Below are positions 12,501 to 25,300 of a stretch of 64,000 nucleotides of DNA, piece by piece. Position 1 is the stretch's first letter. The number at the start of each line of letters is the position of its first letter. The DNA comes from Drosophila pseudoobscura (lineage: Eukaryota > Arthropoda > Insecta > Diptera > Drosophilidae), in assembly GCF_009870125.1 (NCBI RefSeq), contig NC_046679.1, positions 11,098,001-11,162,000 on the forward strand, written 5' to 3'. The notes under the pieces are model-generated. The model was given only the letters and a program-made list of their open reading frames with translations, made no database searches and was not told the origin of the DNA. The position numbers were made by a program, and so were the translations under genes.

Positions 12501-14073
12501 GTAAAGCCGGAGAGCCGAATAAAGTCCGAAGTACTCCAGGAGGAAGACGAGGGCGATTCACGGGTGGAGGCAAGCGATCTGGGTGATAACTTGGGTCGAT
12601 TAAATTGCTTGATGAGTGAGACGGCCCCATTTCTGAAGACTGAAAAAACAGAAGCGGAAGCCTTTGCAGAACCCACTCAAAGTCCCCCGCCAGATCTGGA
12701 ATCGGAGGCAAACGTAATACCAGACCCACATGTGATCCCATTATTAAGCGTGACGCCCGCTATAAATGCTACTGTGGATGCAACTCCAGATGACTTGGGA
12801 ATCGATTTGAATGATTTCCTGGAACCAATGGCTGAGGAGGTGGTGCTGATGAGCCAGCAGAAGCGGGACACGCTCTTGCCATGCGATGCTATGAAAGAGA
12901 ACATCCCTGATTTGTTCCAATCCTGCTCTACTCCACGTAATATTTCACCAGACATCTTTGATTGCGACTCTGTGTCACCATGCAAACCGCAGGCCAAAAG
13001 TCTAGCCGCCAAATTAGCGGCCAAAACCACCTCAACTGCAGCAGTTGTTCGCACTCCGCCCTCAAAAGCCCTGAATCTTCCGGATGCCTTCCACTCTCCA
13101 GAACATCGAAAGCGGACTACTCCGTGTGTCCCTGATAAGTCACCCAGCATTTTCGATCTGTACCTAAATCGTATGCGTGGGTGCGGGCGTATGGCCAAGG
13201 CGGCCGAGTCCCTGCATCGTCTGACTTCAATGAATGCGTCTACATCAAAAACTCGTACAGTGGTTAATGAAGAGGATTCGCCTATCATACGGAGACCATC
13301 GAAGCGGAAGATTATTATCAGTTCCGATGAAGAAGAACAACAGAAATCAATCCAGCCGGTGCCGGTCACCCAGGTTGATTACGGGTCCGATGAAGGCGAA
13401 CAAATTCCTGCCACTCAAATGGTATTTAATCACACACTTTTTACAATACTATAAATTAACTTCCTCTTTCTCCGCCTTTCAGCCGGAAACACCAACTCCC
13501 CCGACCAAGCCACGCCAGAAACGCCGTAGATTTAACTCCTTCATTGTCGATGAAGCAGAGAAAAGCGGATCTGATCACGAAGAGGAGGCAGAGCACACCA
13601 TTGGCGCGTATCTTAAGGATTCTGTGATAGTATCTAGCGACGATGAGGGCCACAATGACACCACTGATCATGCCATGTACCTGCAGGCTATCAGGTAAGT
13701 AAAGAATACTTTAACGTGATTACGTTTTATACGATATTACTTTTGCAGGAGTCCCGTTCAACGTCCTGGTGCCTTTAAGATTCCCGCTCGCCGTGTATAT
13801 CACGATGAGTCGCTCATCTTCTCACAGGCTGTCGAGGCAGAAGCCTCCCAGTATATGCCCTCTTCCTTTGTTGTTGCCGACGAGAGTTTGGCACACGAGA
13901 AGCATGATGTTTCCGAGTGCCCGCTGGAGCGGGCCGAGCGTATTCTAAAAGAGCGACGTAGACAGCGTCGACTTGGAGTTGAACTGCCAGCAGCTCCTTC
14001 CAACAAGCGTCGTCGTGTGCACACGATAGCCAGTTCCAGCGATGATGATGACGATGTGGTCTTTTTAAATTGA
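9582..14073 (+). CDS. Fancm: Fanconi anaemia group M DNA translocase (FANCM), 1395 aa, six exons
   Basis: Coding exons are 9582-9653, 9716-10064, 10128-11002, 11067-13421, 13483-13694 and 13749-14073. All have GT-AG introns of 54-64 bp and join in frame. The protein is an SF2 DEAH translocase of the FANCM/Mph1/Hef family. Motif I is PTGLGKT (about residues 83-89), motif Ia APTRP (112-116), motif II DEAH (189-192), motif III SAT (220-222) and motif VI QRIGRTGR (534-541). A family insert lies between the two RecA lobes. FANCM remodels replication forks and D-loops and limits crossovers. The long C-terminus is acidic and disordered. As known for fly FANCM, it has no ERCC4 nuclease or HhH module: the protein stops soon after acidic Ser/Asp clusters. 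Two SPxIFD motifs (Ser1059, Ser1124) and three SUMO-interaction-like motifs (about 1181-1190, 1265-1273, 1386-1394) are visible. Intron 1 ends in a CAGCAG tandem acceptor. I chose the ATG at 9582 because it opens an acidic N-terminus that splices in frame to the helicase; an ATG at 9574 is closed at once. Confidence 0.96.
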
Positions 14074-14424
14074 AGATCAGTCCAGTCCAAGCACATCACA
14101 ACACGATATTCGGGCCATACAGGTGTTCAAGTTCAAAGTAATTCTAAGGTTAGCAAATAGTTGTAAATCAATGACAAGATTAGGGTTAAGAATTTCCTGA
14201 AAATTTGATCGTTTTTACTTTGTTTGTATATGTGCGTGTTCCATTCAAATTGTTTCAAATTATTATGTAAATTATATTATCGTTTTTCAATCGTGTCATA
14301 AAACGCAAAATGTAATTGAAAAATGTTTCCATATATAAACTGTATGTTAAACTGTTCCATGTTAAACTGATGCTGGCCGCGCCAATGATTCCGGCCGGAT
14401 TGGGGGGTAAGCGTCGCGACATTG

Positions 14425-14531
14425 TTAGACTCTCGAGCTGGAGCCTCTTTTTGCCATTTTGTTGATGCTGTCGAAGAGAGAAGGCTTGTTGTTGTTGGGG
14501 GGACTGTCAACAGATAGCGCTCGTTCTTGAG
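14425..14531 (-). CDS. probable terminal coding exon of an unidentified minus-strand gene
   Basis: On the minus strand a perfect TACTAAC branch site (14559-14565) lies about 28 bases before an AG (14532-14533). After that AG, one frame reads 34 residues to TAA (14425-14427). The peptide is not repeat-derived: it ends in a Ser-Pro-Pro and Asn-rich stretch, then SLFDSINKMAKRGSSSRV. Without splicing the frame has no ATG and is closed at TAA upstream, so an upstream exon is required. It is entered in phase 1 (first two bases complete a split codon). It is convergent with Fancm, whose stop is 352 bp away. The parent gene and its other exons are not identified. The minus-strand exon at 54.9 kb also ends in phase 1 and is formally compatible, but that link is speculation. 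Confidence 0.5.
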
Positions 14532-14533
14532 CT

Positions 14534-17500
14534 CCACACAGAAATGGAAATAATTTCAGTTAGTACTCAACGGAATACAAATTACACACTGTTCAACGTT
14601 GTGCATTACTGAAATATGGCGGTTTGGGCTTTGAATAAAATATAATTGAATATACATATAAATGTAGAATTAGCCAACAAAATTAACATACATGCATATA
14701 CATGTATGAACATCGTACCTTCTTAATCTGCCCTTAAAAATTTTAAAAAAATTTAAAATTTAAAACTTAAAAACCAAGTTACCGGAACCGCATAGTACTT
14801 TTCAAATGCAGGCTTAATTAAGGCCAAGTCGGTTGTAAAATATGTACGTTAAGAGAACCTAATTACTTGATTTCGTGTTATCCATAAAAACGAGCGTACA
14901 GTGACGGTAAGGCATATTCAAATTCCCCGCATGGGGTTTCTATTAACATTTTTCCACTGCAGTGTGCGGCATAATCAATAATTTTTAATTTAACAACAAT
15001 CGTTTCAGCGTAATAACCATTATTATATTTTCAACAATAACAGGCAGGCACAACAGCAATAGCAAAAGCAACAACGAAAACTCAATTCAATTTTAATGGA
15101 GTTGCAATAAAACAGAAAAAGCGAAAAAAATTGATATAGCCATGCGGCCATAAGCCAGGCCCGGGGACTGGGAATGGGACTGGGACCGGGCCACGGACCG
15201 AAAGCCAGAGGCAGCCAACCAGACGGAAAAGCGAACCAGTCAAGCAGTACAGTACAATTTTGCAATTGCAATAAAATAATTTAAAATCGTTTTCATCAAC
15301 ATCAGCTCAAAGAGTTTTTGTTGCCAGTCTGCCAGTCGAAATGCAAAAATGATTTTGCGGCAATCAGCAATTCCTGGCCTGGCCCGATGCTGAGGCTGAG
15401 CTGAGCTGATGATGACGTTGACTTGTTGATGATCAAAATGATGGATGGCTATTTGAAATTGATTCGCTGTGAATGTGAATGTGAATGCGATTTCCATGCC
15501 ATTCCCCTGACTGTGTCTCTCTCTCTCTGTCTCTTTTGGCTGACTTGGCCATCATTTTCATAGTGGCCATCGCCATTGCCAAGCCAGAGTCCAAGCCAAT
15601 TGCAGGTTCAGCTGGCTGGGATCTGGCCCGAGTCTTTACGGTCCCGACGATTTCCTTAATACGAAACGTGCTTGCCTGATGCGCCGTGTCCAATTTTGTA
15701 GTTCGTTCTTTGTAGGGTATGCTAAATCGCACTCGAATCCGTTCTCAGAGTTTCACTTTGGGTTTGGTTTTAGCTTAACTCTGTGTTTGGGCTTTCATAA
15801 ATGGTCCGCCTATCGTTTTAGTCGAATTGCGGTTAAATTGTCTTGCGAAACAAAACCAATTCCAATTTCAAACAAAACGTTTTGCGAAAATTACGTAGAG
15901 GTGTACTCCAGACGTGCTGTTGCAACACGTTTAAGCTGAAGAAGTTGAAGAACTGCAGTAAATGGTCTGCAATCGATGGAGATGGATCGGTGGAGAACTC
16001 ATCGGAAGTGTTTTTACTGATTGGCATTGGTAGATCGCGGTTCAAGGAAATGATCATCGAGAATGATTTACGAGCATAATAAAGAGCAGTCTCCAGAGCC
16101 GGGAAGGAACCATTGCCCGGCCATATGTTTGATTCCATCTCAATGACAAATCGATTTCAAATTGATCCGCTGGCTCTTTGGCAACACAATGGAAACGCCC
16201 ACCAACGAGGGTCTTGTCGAAATCGTCTCACTGTGCGATCATTCTCTATCATATCTCTTGACAAATTGATATTGTCTAAGCCATTTTCGATATGCATATT
16301 TATGTTTTCGATATGTTTTTGTTGCTTGACTCACGACTTTGTTGCCCGGCCTTATCGTTTTATAATTTTTCTTGGCTTTCATTCCCAGGTCCCCGGGTTG
16401 GCGTCTTGTCAACACACTCACTTAGAGACAAAGGGCGGTGTAATGGGTCTGGGCGTGGACGTGGCGGCCATCGCCAGCCGAGCGCATCCACATCCGGCCT
16501 GGAGTTCTTTGTTGCCGGGCTGATAAGTTTCTTGATGCCCCGTTGACTTGTCTTGTCATATTATCATGTTGGCATGTCAAAAGTGCTAGGCAATTATGGC
16601 TGTCTCTCCCTCTTCTAGATGTGGGGCTGTGTGGGCTTCGATTCATAGTCACATATATTTATGAGGCTTTATGGACGCTGTCTTTGATTAATGTATGACA
16701 GGCCAGCGCTGGCCATATGAATATTAAACTTTGCTGGCCTGCCGCTTTCCCATTTAGAGGCGACATCAATTAGCCGCTGGCCAAGCTCGCGTATAAATAC
16801 ATTAACACAAATCGTCGAGCATTCGGAGTGCCTTCCTCTCTGGTCCGTCTCCGTCTCTCTTATCGCCGCTTGTAAATGTCTCAACTATTTGTTAAATGCT
16901 AAAGCGACATGGTCATAATGGAAATGACAACTTAACAGCGTCGTCGATGCCGGCGACGGACGACAACAGCAAGGCGAGGAGGACGCGGAGGACGACAGTC
17001 CCGATAGGAATGGCAAAAATGTTAAAAGGCTCGGTCAAGTGGCTGCAGGCCCAGTCCTCGCCAGACCTCACCAGGTCTTTCCGTGATAACTGTATTGAGA
17101 GTGTCATTAACATTTTGATTTGGTTGCCTGGCATCGGACTCCGGCTGGGTCCAGACTTGGCTCGGGACCTGGCTCTGGGCTCAACTTCAACTCTATTATG
17201 AGCTCCGACTGCATTTCGCTGGCTACTTATCGGCACTTGAGACATGCACATCATTTGTTAAATAAAGTAGAGTCAGAGTCCGTCCACTCTCCACTCTCCA
17301 AGGTGCCACTGGCCCCCCTCCCACCCCCGTTTGAGTGTGCGAGGCAATTAATCAGGGCGATGTTTTTGCATGCAAAATGAAAACACCTTTTTAAGGCATC
17401 TCGGGAACAACAGCAACAGCCTCCGCCTCCAACAAGAACAACCGCAACGATGTCATCAATCAGGCGACAAGGAGAGGCTGGGGCTCCTGGGGGGTGGCAT

Positions 17501-20500
17501 CGGACCGGATCCGTGTGGCGCTTTCGTTTCGAGTGTAATGTGGTGTGGGTGCAGGGCAAAATTAAAAAGCGTCAATTTGTCACACGTGGTCAGCTTTAGA
17601 CTTCGGATCATTCCCCGTTCTCATTCTCATTCTCATCGTCGTCCTCGTCCTCGTCCTCGCCTCGTTTTCGTCATTAACAACGGTTTTGTGGTTGAGTTTT
17701 TAATTGCCACCGCGTTCGAGCTGTGCTTCAGTTTCAGATTCGGATTGGGATTGGGATTGGGATTCGGTTTGGAGTGCGATTTCGAGTTACCAAGCTGGCA
17801 CACTTTTATGGCCTCAGCGATCCATTAAGTGAGCAATTGGACGGCGATGACAACGTAGTAGGAGCGTGGGTGTAATGGAGGCTGGCCAATGAGAGTGCCT
17901 GACTGATGGGGAGCGTGGGGGTGGTGATGCTACGGCGACAACTTACGCTTGCACATACATCAGGCTTTGTCACTCGGCCCTGATTGCCGGGGTTTTCGCT
18001 TGATTTGTGTAAATGGTTTGCCGTTGACCATGGCCTGATGCCTGTTTGGTGTTGGACGGACCTAATGGCACTTTACTTTATGGCTGTCTGTCGGTATTGC
18101 GGGAGGAAGCGGGAGGGCATCTCATTTCCCATGTGGGATGTCTCATAACTAGTAAGGATACATGTCCATAAATATTTAATATGATTATTATTTTATAAGG
18201 AAGTTCGTTTTGTAGCTTATTTTACTTTTGTATGATATCTTTTTAATTTGTATATTATACATTATTAATTAATTCTAAATTGGAAAGTCCATGATAGCCC
18301 CATTCATAAGCCAAAAGATAACCGCTTAATCAAATTTACTTTGCCCTTCATTAGTATTGATTGCTTTAAGGATATCCTTGACAAATGTTCAAATCAACTT
18401 CAGTTCAATGCTTGGTTTCTTATTGAATCAGAATCAGACTTCTTTCGGCTCTGCACATTTTCCAATTCATTCCAACGCCGACTCGAGCCGGACACTCTCC
18501 GAGGCAATGTTCATCATTCTTCCGCTAATGACAGGGCCGCCATTTTGAAATATTCAAGAGGCTGGCGGAGCTCTGCTCTGAAGCTGTTCTATCACCATTA
18601 GTTGGAGGCCCACTCGCTGTGCTGTTCGTGTTGCTGTTGGGGCTGGTGTGGTACGAGTACTCCCACTTGGCGGAGCTTTGGGGCTTTCGGGAAGGCCGGA
18701 GGAGCAAACAAGTTTCATTTGTCAGTTGGCCAGGGCAATTTTCCGACCCTGGATGAGGCTGGCCCGCTGGATGCATTTTCAAGCCAACACCTGGACCCGC
18801 CTGCCTTCCCGGCTGACACCAGCATGAGGCCATTTGAAATTAATGAACTGTGATTCACAGTCCTCTCTCTCTCTCTCTCTCCGTTTGTCTATCTCCATCT
18901 CTCTGCTTTCTCTTGGGCTTGAGATGCCGCTTCCGGTGCCGTCCATGCCCAAGCTTTTTTTCATTTTCACTAAAGTGCATTTCACATGATGGACGAGACA
19001 CAGGCCCATCTCCAGGCACCCCAGAGCGGCCTCCTGCTCCTGGCTGCCATTTTTAATTGTTTTGGGAACAAGCGGGCCAGCAGAAACGAACATTTTCATT
19101 TGTTATTCCCGGGAAAAACTGTACAAAAAAATGAATGGCAAATGCTAATTTGTGTGCCCGATTTGAAAAATGAATTTCGATTTCGATTCGAGCTTCAGTT
19201 GCACGCTCATTTATAATTGCGCCATGAGTCATTTTTCACTCATGTCTCTAGCGATTTTCGCGTATTAATGGAGAGTGTATTCCCCAAATTAAATATTAAA
19301 CACCCCGAACCGAAACATGTTAATGATTTGCTTTAAGAAATAAACACATTTTAATTAGCATTTAAAATACGTTTTAAGCAAAAAGCTTTTAAGAAACGGC
19401 GCCATAACAATAATCATAACAAAATCACAAAACAAAGTCGCTCACAGATCGATGCATCAAAATATGAGAGGGCACGGAACGGAGGACACTCGGGGGAATC
19501 TCGACCTCAAGATACAAATTTAATTGTGCACTGAAAAAAATATATGTATCTCTGCATCTTAGTTGATATGCCGCAGACTTACAGAGGTCTTTGCCCAAAG
19601 TCTTTTCTTCCCTTATTGTCTTAAGACCTGAAGCCATTTCAATCATACTAAAAAAACATTAAATACAAAGCAAAGCCGTTGAAATTGTTTTGAAATCATT
19701 GTATTTTCTTCGAGTGGTGGTTCGGGCTCAGCTCCAGCTCCAGCTCGTTCATTAACAAGCGCGTCAAAGTGATAAGAGTGCGAGAGTGAGCAGTAAGCTG
19801 AGGCGCAGGCAGAGACAGAGGCAGAGGCAGAGGCAGAGGGGCTCGGTAGAGAAACAGGTCACAATGCTAATTGATTGCAGCGAAGTCGTCGTCGACGTGG
19901 GCCATACCAATAAAATTATTGAAGCCACCGCCAGGAGAGACGCATTTCTCGAGTCGTTTTCGGAGAGTCGATAAGCAAATTGCATCCCAAAATGTGACCC
20001 GGGCCAAAAGATCGAATATGACTCATCCACCGTACGGGTCGAACATCAGGTAGGAGAGGCCCAGGGGAACAATAAAAATATCCGAGTCGTTGTCTAATGC
20101 TCTAAGGGCCTGAGCGGTCTGTCGGATCTCAACGATCTGGTCGCTGTCTCTAGAAATTAAGCAATTAACTTGGGTAGTTGAGATAAGTACGTGCTATATG
20201 TAGAGAAAGGGGCCAGAGGACCGGGGACGGGGGCTCCCCGCCTTGAGGTGTCGTTTTAATATTTGTAACCCGATCGAAACGATTAAAATGCATTTAGCCA
20301 ATTTGTATATGCAAATAAAATTCCGAACGGGTTGTAGAAATTCCGATTCGAGATCAGAGTCCGGCAAGAAACTTTTACGATCCGCTTTTTAATGCCACTC
20401 AAATGTTATAATTTGCTTTCAAAATATCTAATGTCCGTCCGTCTTTAACTGTTTACTCGTTTTATGGAGGCCTAGTCTTAAAAGGCTTAAACGAAAGCTT

Positions 20501-22080
20501 GACTTGACGTTTGTTTCGTATTGTTTTGTTTATTTTTTATGACCGTATCTTATTTAATTATTTTTATGTGCCAAAGAGGCACTAAAATGTTGAATTTCGT
20601 TTTCCTAATAAGTTAAAAGAGTTGTTATACAAATTAGTTCAATGTGCTAAAATTCTATAAAATACATTGGGGGAAAAGCATTCGAATTATGTTCAAATTT
20701 TTAGCACTAATATGCTCTATAAGGGTATTTGTAACAGACGTACCAAGGGAATTTAAACCGCTTATAAAATCAGTTCAACTTTCATATTTTTATTGCAGCC
20801 AAAAAGTCGAAAAGTTTCTATTAATACTTTGACAGACTACAAAATTTCATTTCATATATCTATAAGGTTTTGTGTCTTAAGCATGCTCTGCTCTGCTAGA
20901 TATAGAGTCTTTCTCTACTTCAAGAAAACTAAATAGAAATAGTATTGTTGAAGAAGGATATCAAAGATTGATCAGCTTAGCAAATTAATCACTCTACCTA
21001 CCTCTTAGCCCATAGGGACTCGAAAAAAACACTGGAAACACTCGTATATCTAAGCAATTACCCTCTGTGTACGAAAATTGGGCAATTTGCCGTCCAATTT
21101 ATGACCCACATATCATACTCTTTCCCAATTCCAGCCCCAAACATTTCAATTCCAACTCCTATTCCCTCTGCGCCAAAAAGCCACTTGAAACAATAAAAAT
21201 CATGACTCCCCCATTGCAGAGACTGCAGAGTAGGAAAGAATGATCCATAAATTTGAAGGCTAATCGCACACACTCCCTGCGAGCTGTGCGGAAATTGTTT
21301 GTAATCATACGAAAATTGCCTACAAATGAACTGCTTAACGGCGTGTCGCCCATTCAGACAATCAGGATCCCCACCCGCACACACAACCGCACCCCCAACC
21401 CCCAGCCCCACCCCCGCGAAAAACCCATTTAACCCGGCCCCGAAATTTGTGCCAAATTTGCGTTTGTGGCAGAAATCCCCGACTGGCATTGCGCGGGGGC
21501 ATATTTAATTTATAAAACAGCTAAAACGGCACCCACCAAATTGGCCAAGAGACCACGGCGCAGGCGAGGGAGTGGTGGGTGGAGGGGCTCGGGCAAGAAT
21601 GCGTGAAAAGAATCGGTAACTTATTAAAAATGCCCATATACATGCAACATACATGAGCCTAAGTACACCCAAGAATATGTACATATATGGCTACATTAGC
21701 GTGCTCCAGAGTGAGTGTGTGGCAGCATAAAAATCAGTAGCTCCTTGTGGCAGCGATGGGAGTGGGTGCGAAATTAATTAGAAACACCCTTCAGGCTGAG
21801 TTCTGTACTCGGCTCTACTTGGAAATTTACGAAATGGAAGTTCCCAATCAAAGGCCATGTTTAATTGAACTTGGCCATCAAATTGAATCGGGGATGAAGA
21901 TGCTACAGATCCCAGGGGGTTCCAGACTATTTATGGATTCCATATTTGCAATATTCCATTGCTCTAGTGTCTAGAAAGTTTTAATTAATTAAATATTAAA
22001 GTAATAGATTGATGGAATCCATATCCATTCGAATCCATAGCATATTATACGCTTAGAAAATTAGGATTCATTTTCTCGTA
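14534..22080. other. non-coding region between Fancm and C15, proximal part
   Basis: No supported gene apart from possible undetected small exons of the minus-strand gene. The poly(A) signal nearest to Fancm on the plus strand is AATAAA at 14634-14639, which may or may not serve it. Simple repeats include TCATTC/CTCGTC tracts at 17617-17664, GGGATT repeats at 17740-17766, (CT)n near 18863-18883 and a GCAGAG tract at 19805-19840. Confidence 0.55.
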
Positions 22081-22084
22081 ACTT

Positions 22085-22385
22085 CAATATTGTTGCTACA
22101 GATTTTCGCCATTTGTGGAGGCGGAAGTGGGCGAGGAAAAGTTTTGAAATATTCTCGTAACAGTGACATATCTTGGAAGTCCGGATATAAAATGTCGTTG
22201 CTCTAGCTCTTATAGTCTTTGAGCACTAGGCGCTGATAGGAACGGACAGACGGACGGACAGACAGACATGGCTCAATCAAGAATATATATACTTTATGGG
22301 GTCGGAAACGATTCCTTCTGGACGTTACACACATCCACTTTTACGACAAATCGAATATACTCATTTTGAGTATCGGTTATAAAAA
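22085..22385 (-). mobile_element. DINE-1/INE-1 (Helitron-like) copy, about 300 bp
   Basis: This copy runs in the opposite orientation to the 8850 copy. It shows, in order: a GCCATTTGTGG and GTGGGCG block, CTCTTATAGTCTTTGAG, tandem GGACAGAC units, ATCAAGAATATATATACTTT, GGGGTCGGAAACG, and a CATTTTGAGTATCGGTTATA terminus. The order and the terminal TTTTGAGTATCGG are characteristic of the DINE-1 form common in obscura-group genomes. It is non-autonomous and codes for nothing. Confidence 0.8.
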
Positions 22386-25300
22386 TTAGGATAGAACTAG
22401 GGGTTCTAGATAATATTTCTATCCAATGTGTATAATTTTATTTCTTCTCCGCTGTGTGTTCAATACCACCAAACAAGATATCAAACTGTCTGTCTTTTCA
22501 ACTTTGATTTGAAAAAATAAGCAGAGGGGAAAATGTGGTTTCGCTCGCCTCGCAGAGCACTCTCCAAGCAAAGGTCAAACGCGTCTTAGAACTCGAGACC
22601 CACAGCACAGGCAGTGGAAGTGAAGGAGACTCCTGGCCACAAGTCTGTTCAATAATTAATGCGTTAATTTATCGCTTAGTAAATTGTGTGGCCAATTGAC
22701 TAACAAAAACACACGCATAGACCCGATCCCAGCCATTTTGGGGCTGCCTGGCCCCTTAATCGAAGTCATGTGTGGACAGAAGGAGCGAATTTCGAAAAAC
22801 AATCACGACGGCCTTGGTCTAGGAACTCTCGGAGTTTGATTTTACCGAGGAAAGCGCTCCCTCCATGTGTTGAGGGAAATCACTTAAATGAGAGCCACCC
22901 AACCACCCACAGGCACTCAGACATACACATCCGGATACACACACACACACACACATCTGGCAGTTGTAGAAGTTTCACTGTAGTTCCTGGCATGTGTGCA
23001 TTTGAGAGAGTTTCGCATAAAGGTAAAACTGTCACCAATAATAGCCAAGCCCTGACCGCACATAAAATCCTCGCTGCGACATCCTCAGAGAGAGAGAGAG
23101 AGGTAGAAAGAGAGATGGGGAAATAGTGGAGAGTGGGACAGAGCCATAATCAGTATTGGCATTTTAAGTGACACTTGCGCTGCCTTCCGCTCAGCCATCG
23201 CACTGTCACACACACACACACACACTTGAACTCAATTCGCGTCATGCGCCGCCATTTGTATATGAGCCAAATAAAAATGCATATCAAATGAGGAGCTGGC
23301 AACGCTGCAGCCGCCAGTCCGGCAGGAAGTCGAACAGGAGCAGGATCGGAAGCTGGGGCACAGGAGCAGATATTATTCGGAGGCACTTGCGCAAAACTTT
23401 GCTCTTGAATATTCCATGAAGTTGCCAATAAAGTCAAGTGGCAAGTCCTGGAAACGTTGCTGGAGGTAGGACCACACACACACACATACAATGCCTCTGT
23501 GCTTAAGGCATGCACCAGCTACAGTGCATACTCGTACACTGGGAAAAACACAACAAAATTTGAGGAATTTCTGAGAATAGCATGGCATTCATTAGAATCA
23601 CTTCAGATTGGTGGTATTTATAGATTTGTGTAGCATTTTTTTAGGCTATATTCATAGACGAGTATATTCTTTCAGTGTACTTTGGAGATACACTTAAGCT
23701 GAGTTTTGTTTGCCTGTGTGCCTGCCATCCAGCTGCAGTGCTCTGCTGCATACTAATTTCCATCCACCCTGCCTCTGCCACAGCCACAGCCACCACCTCT
23801 ACCAGTGCCAGTGCCAGTGCCAGTTGCCGGGTACCACCCCCTCTGCTATCTCCATCCTCAGCCAGCCCCCAGTCCATGCATTGTGGTGGTCTTGGCATCA
23901 TTCCGTATTCATACCAAGCACCAATTTCTTGTTGCTGTTGTTCTTGCTGCAGTTATTGTTGTTGTCTGCTATTAAGTGAAATAAAGGTAAAAATGCAATA
24001 AAAATGTTGGCCGCCTCTCGTTTTGCATTAAAATTGCATTACAATTGCCATGGATGGAGGCAATGTTGTTGCTTTTATTATGGCAATTGTTCGGCGTTGT
24101 TGTTGCTGTTCAAATGAAATCCAATTAGCCAACTACAAGGCCTACCTACAACCAGCAGCAGGAGCAGCAGAAGTACCAGCAGCAGCAGCAATGCCAATGC
24201 GAAGAGAGTACGACGATTCGTGACTGTTCCAGAGTCCTTTCCAGAGACGTGCGTCTATCTGTGTGTATCTGTGTGCGGGCAATTGAATATGCAGTAATTG
24301 CTTGTTGCCTTTCTTCATTTTTGGCCATGATTTTTTCGTGTCTGACACAGAAACATAGTCGGTTAAGTGCAAAAATTAATATTTGCAGCCGTTAGGCAGA
24401 GGATTCCACCGGGTTAGAGTGGTTCCAATACTCGAATGTACACCAAAATATTTGAGTTGCAAATTTGAGTCTTAGCCTAGAAGATTAAGTGGCATCCGAA
24501 GACGGATTTCAAAGCATAAAACTCTGTGAAACTTTTATTATTTTCAGAGCAGGTTAAACACTCAATGCTTAGAGTTTTCTGTGGTTATAATAAACCTACA
24601 AGAAATTGTTCGGTATTCTAAGCTGTTATTACAATATACAAATATATTAATCATCAAAAAACGATCACAACTTATGTTCTCTTGACGTGAAAGGCCTGAA
24701 AGTCCTGAAAGTCCCAATACCAAACGAGTAGTCCACAAGCCTAGAAACTTCTACCAAGTGAATAATTCTTGCAGTGTAGAGCGAGCATATTGCCACACAT
24801 ATGCTGACTTAACACAAGTAATTTCCCAGTAAAGAGTTTCCAACTAGTTGGTCCCACTCTCCAGCTCAAGCTTTAGCTCTCTAGCCGCAGAATTTTCGTT
24901 CTTTGTTGTGGAAATCTGCTTTGGAAAGTGCGGAAGGGGCCTCCTATATTCCACTTGCAACTAATGAAGAAAGACTTCTTTGGCGCATCCCCTGGCCACA
25001 GGCACATTCCAGGGCTTCTTGGACAACACCTGACTCCCGATTCCGATGGCTCGTGCCCGAATCTCCAATGAAAACTGTCAATTAACCCACAAGGTTAACT
25101 CGGGAAACCAGAAGAAGATGCTGGCCACAAGCCAATTTCCATTTGCATGGCTGCTAGCAAATGGATTGGATTCGTGTGGTTTGTGATCGGACTTGGGGTG
25201 AGGCTCTCTTATCGCAATCACCGCCTGCCAAATTCCAGGCGATAGCTGCGACTAGCAGGAACACTTTGCGCTAATAAAGATCTCAAAGCAGACATTAGAC

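Noticed and set aside
15833..16138. Non-repetitive frames on both strands
   Set aside because: Neither strand shows domain features or flanking splice sites in phase; one may be conserved non-coding DNA but I cannot support an exon.
20644..20832. 62-codon frame with a hydrophobic start
   Set aside because: Short, AT-rich, no family match and no supporting promoter, splice or poly(A) context.
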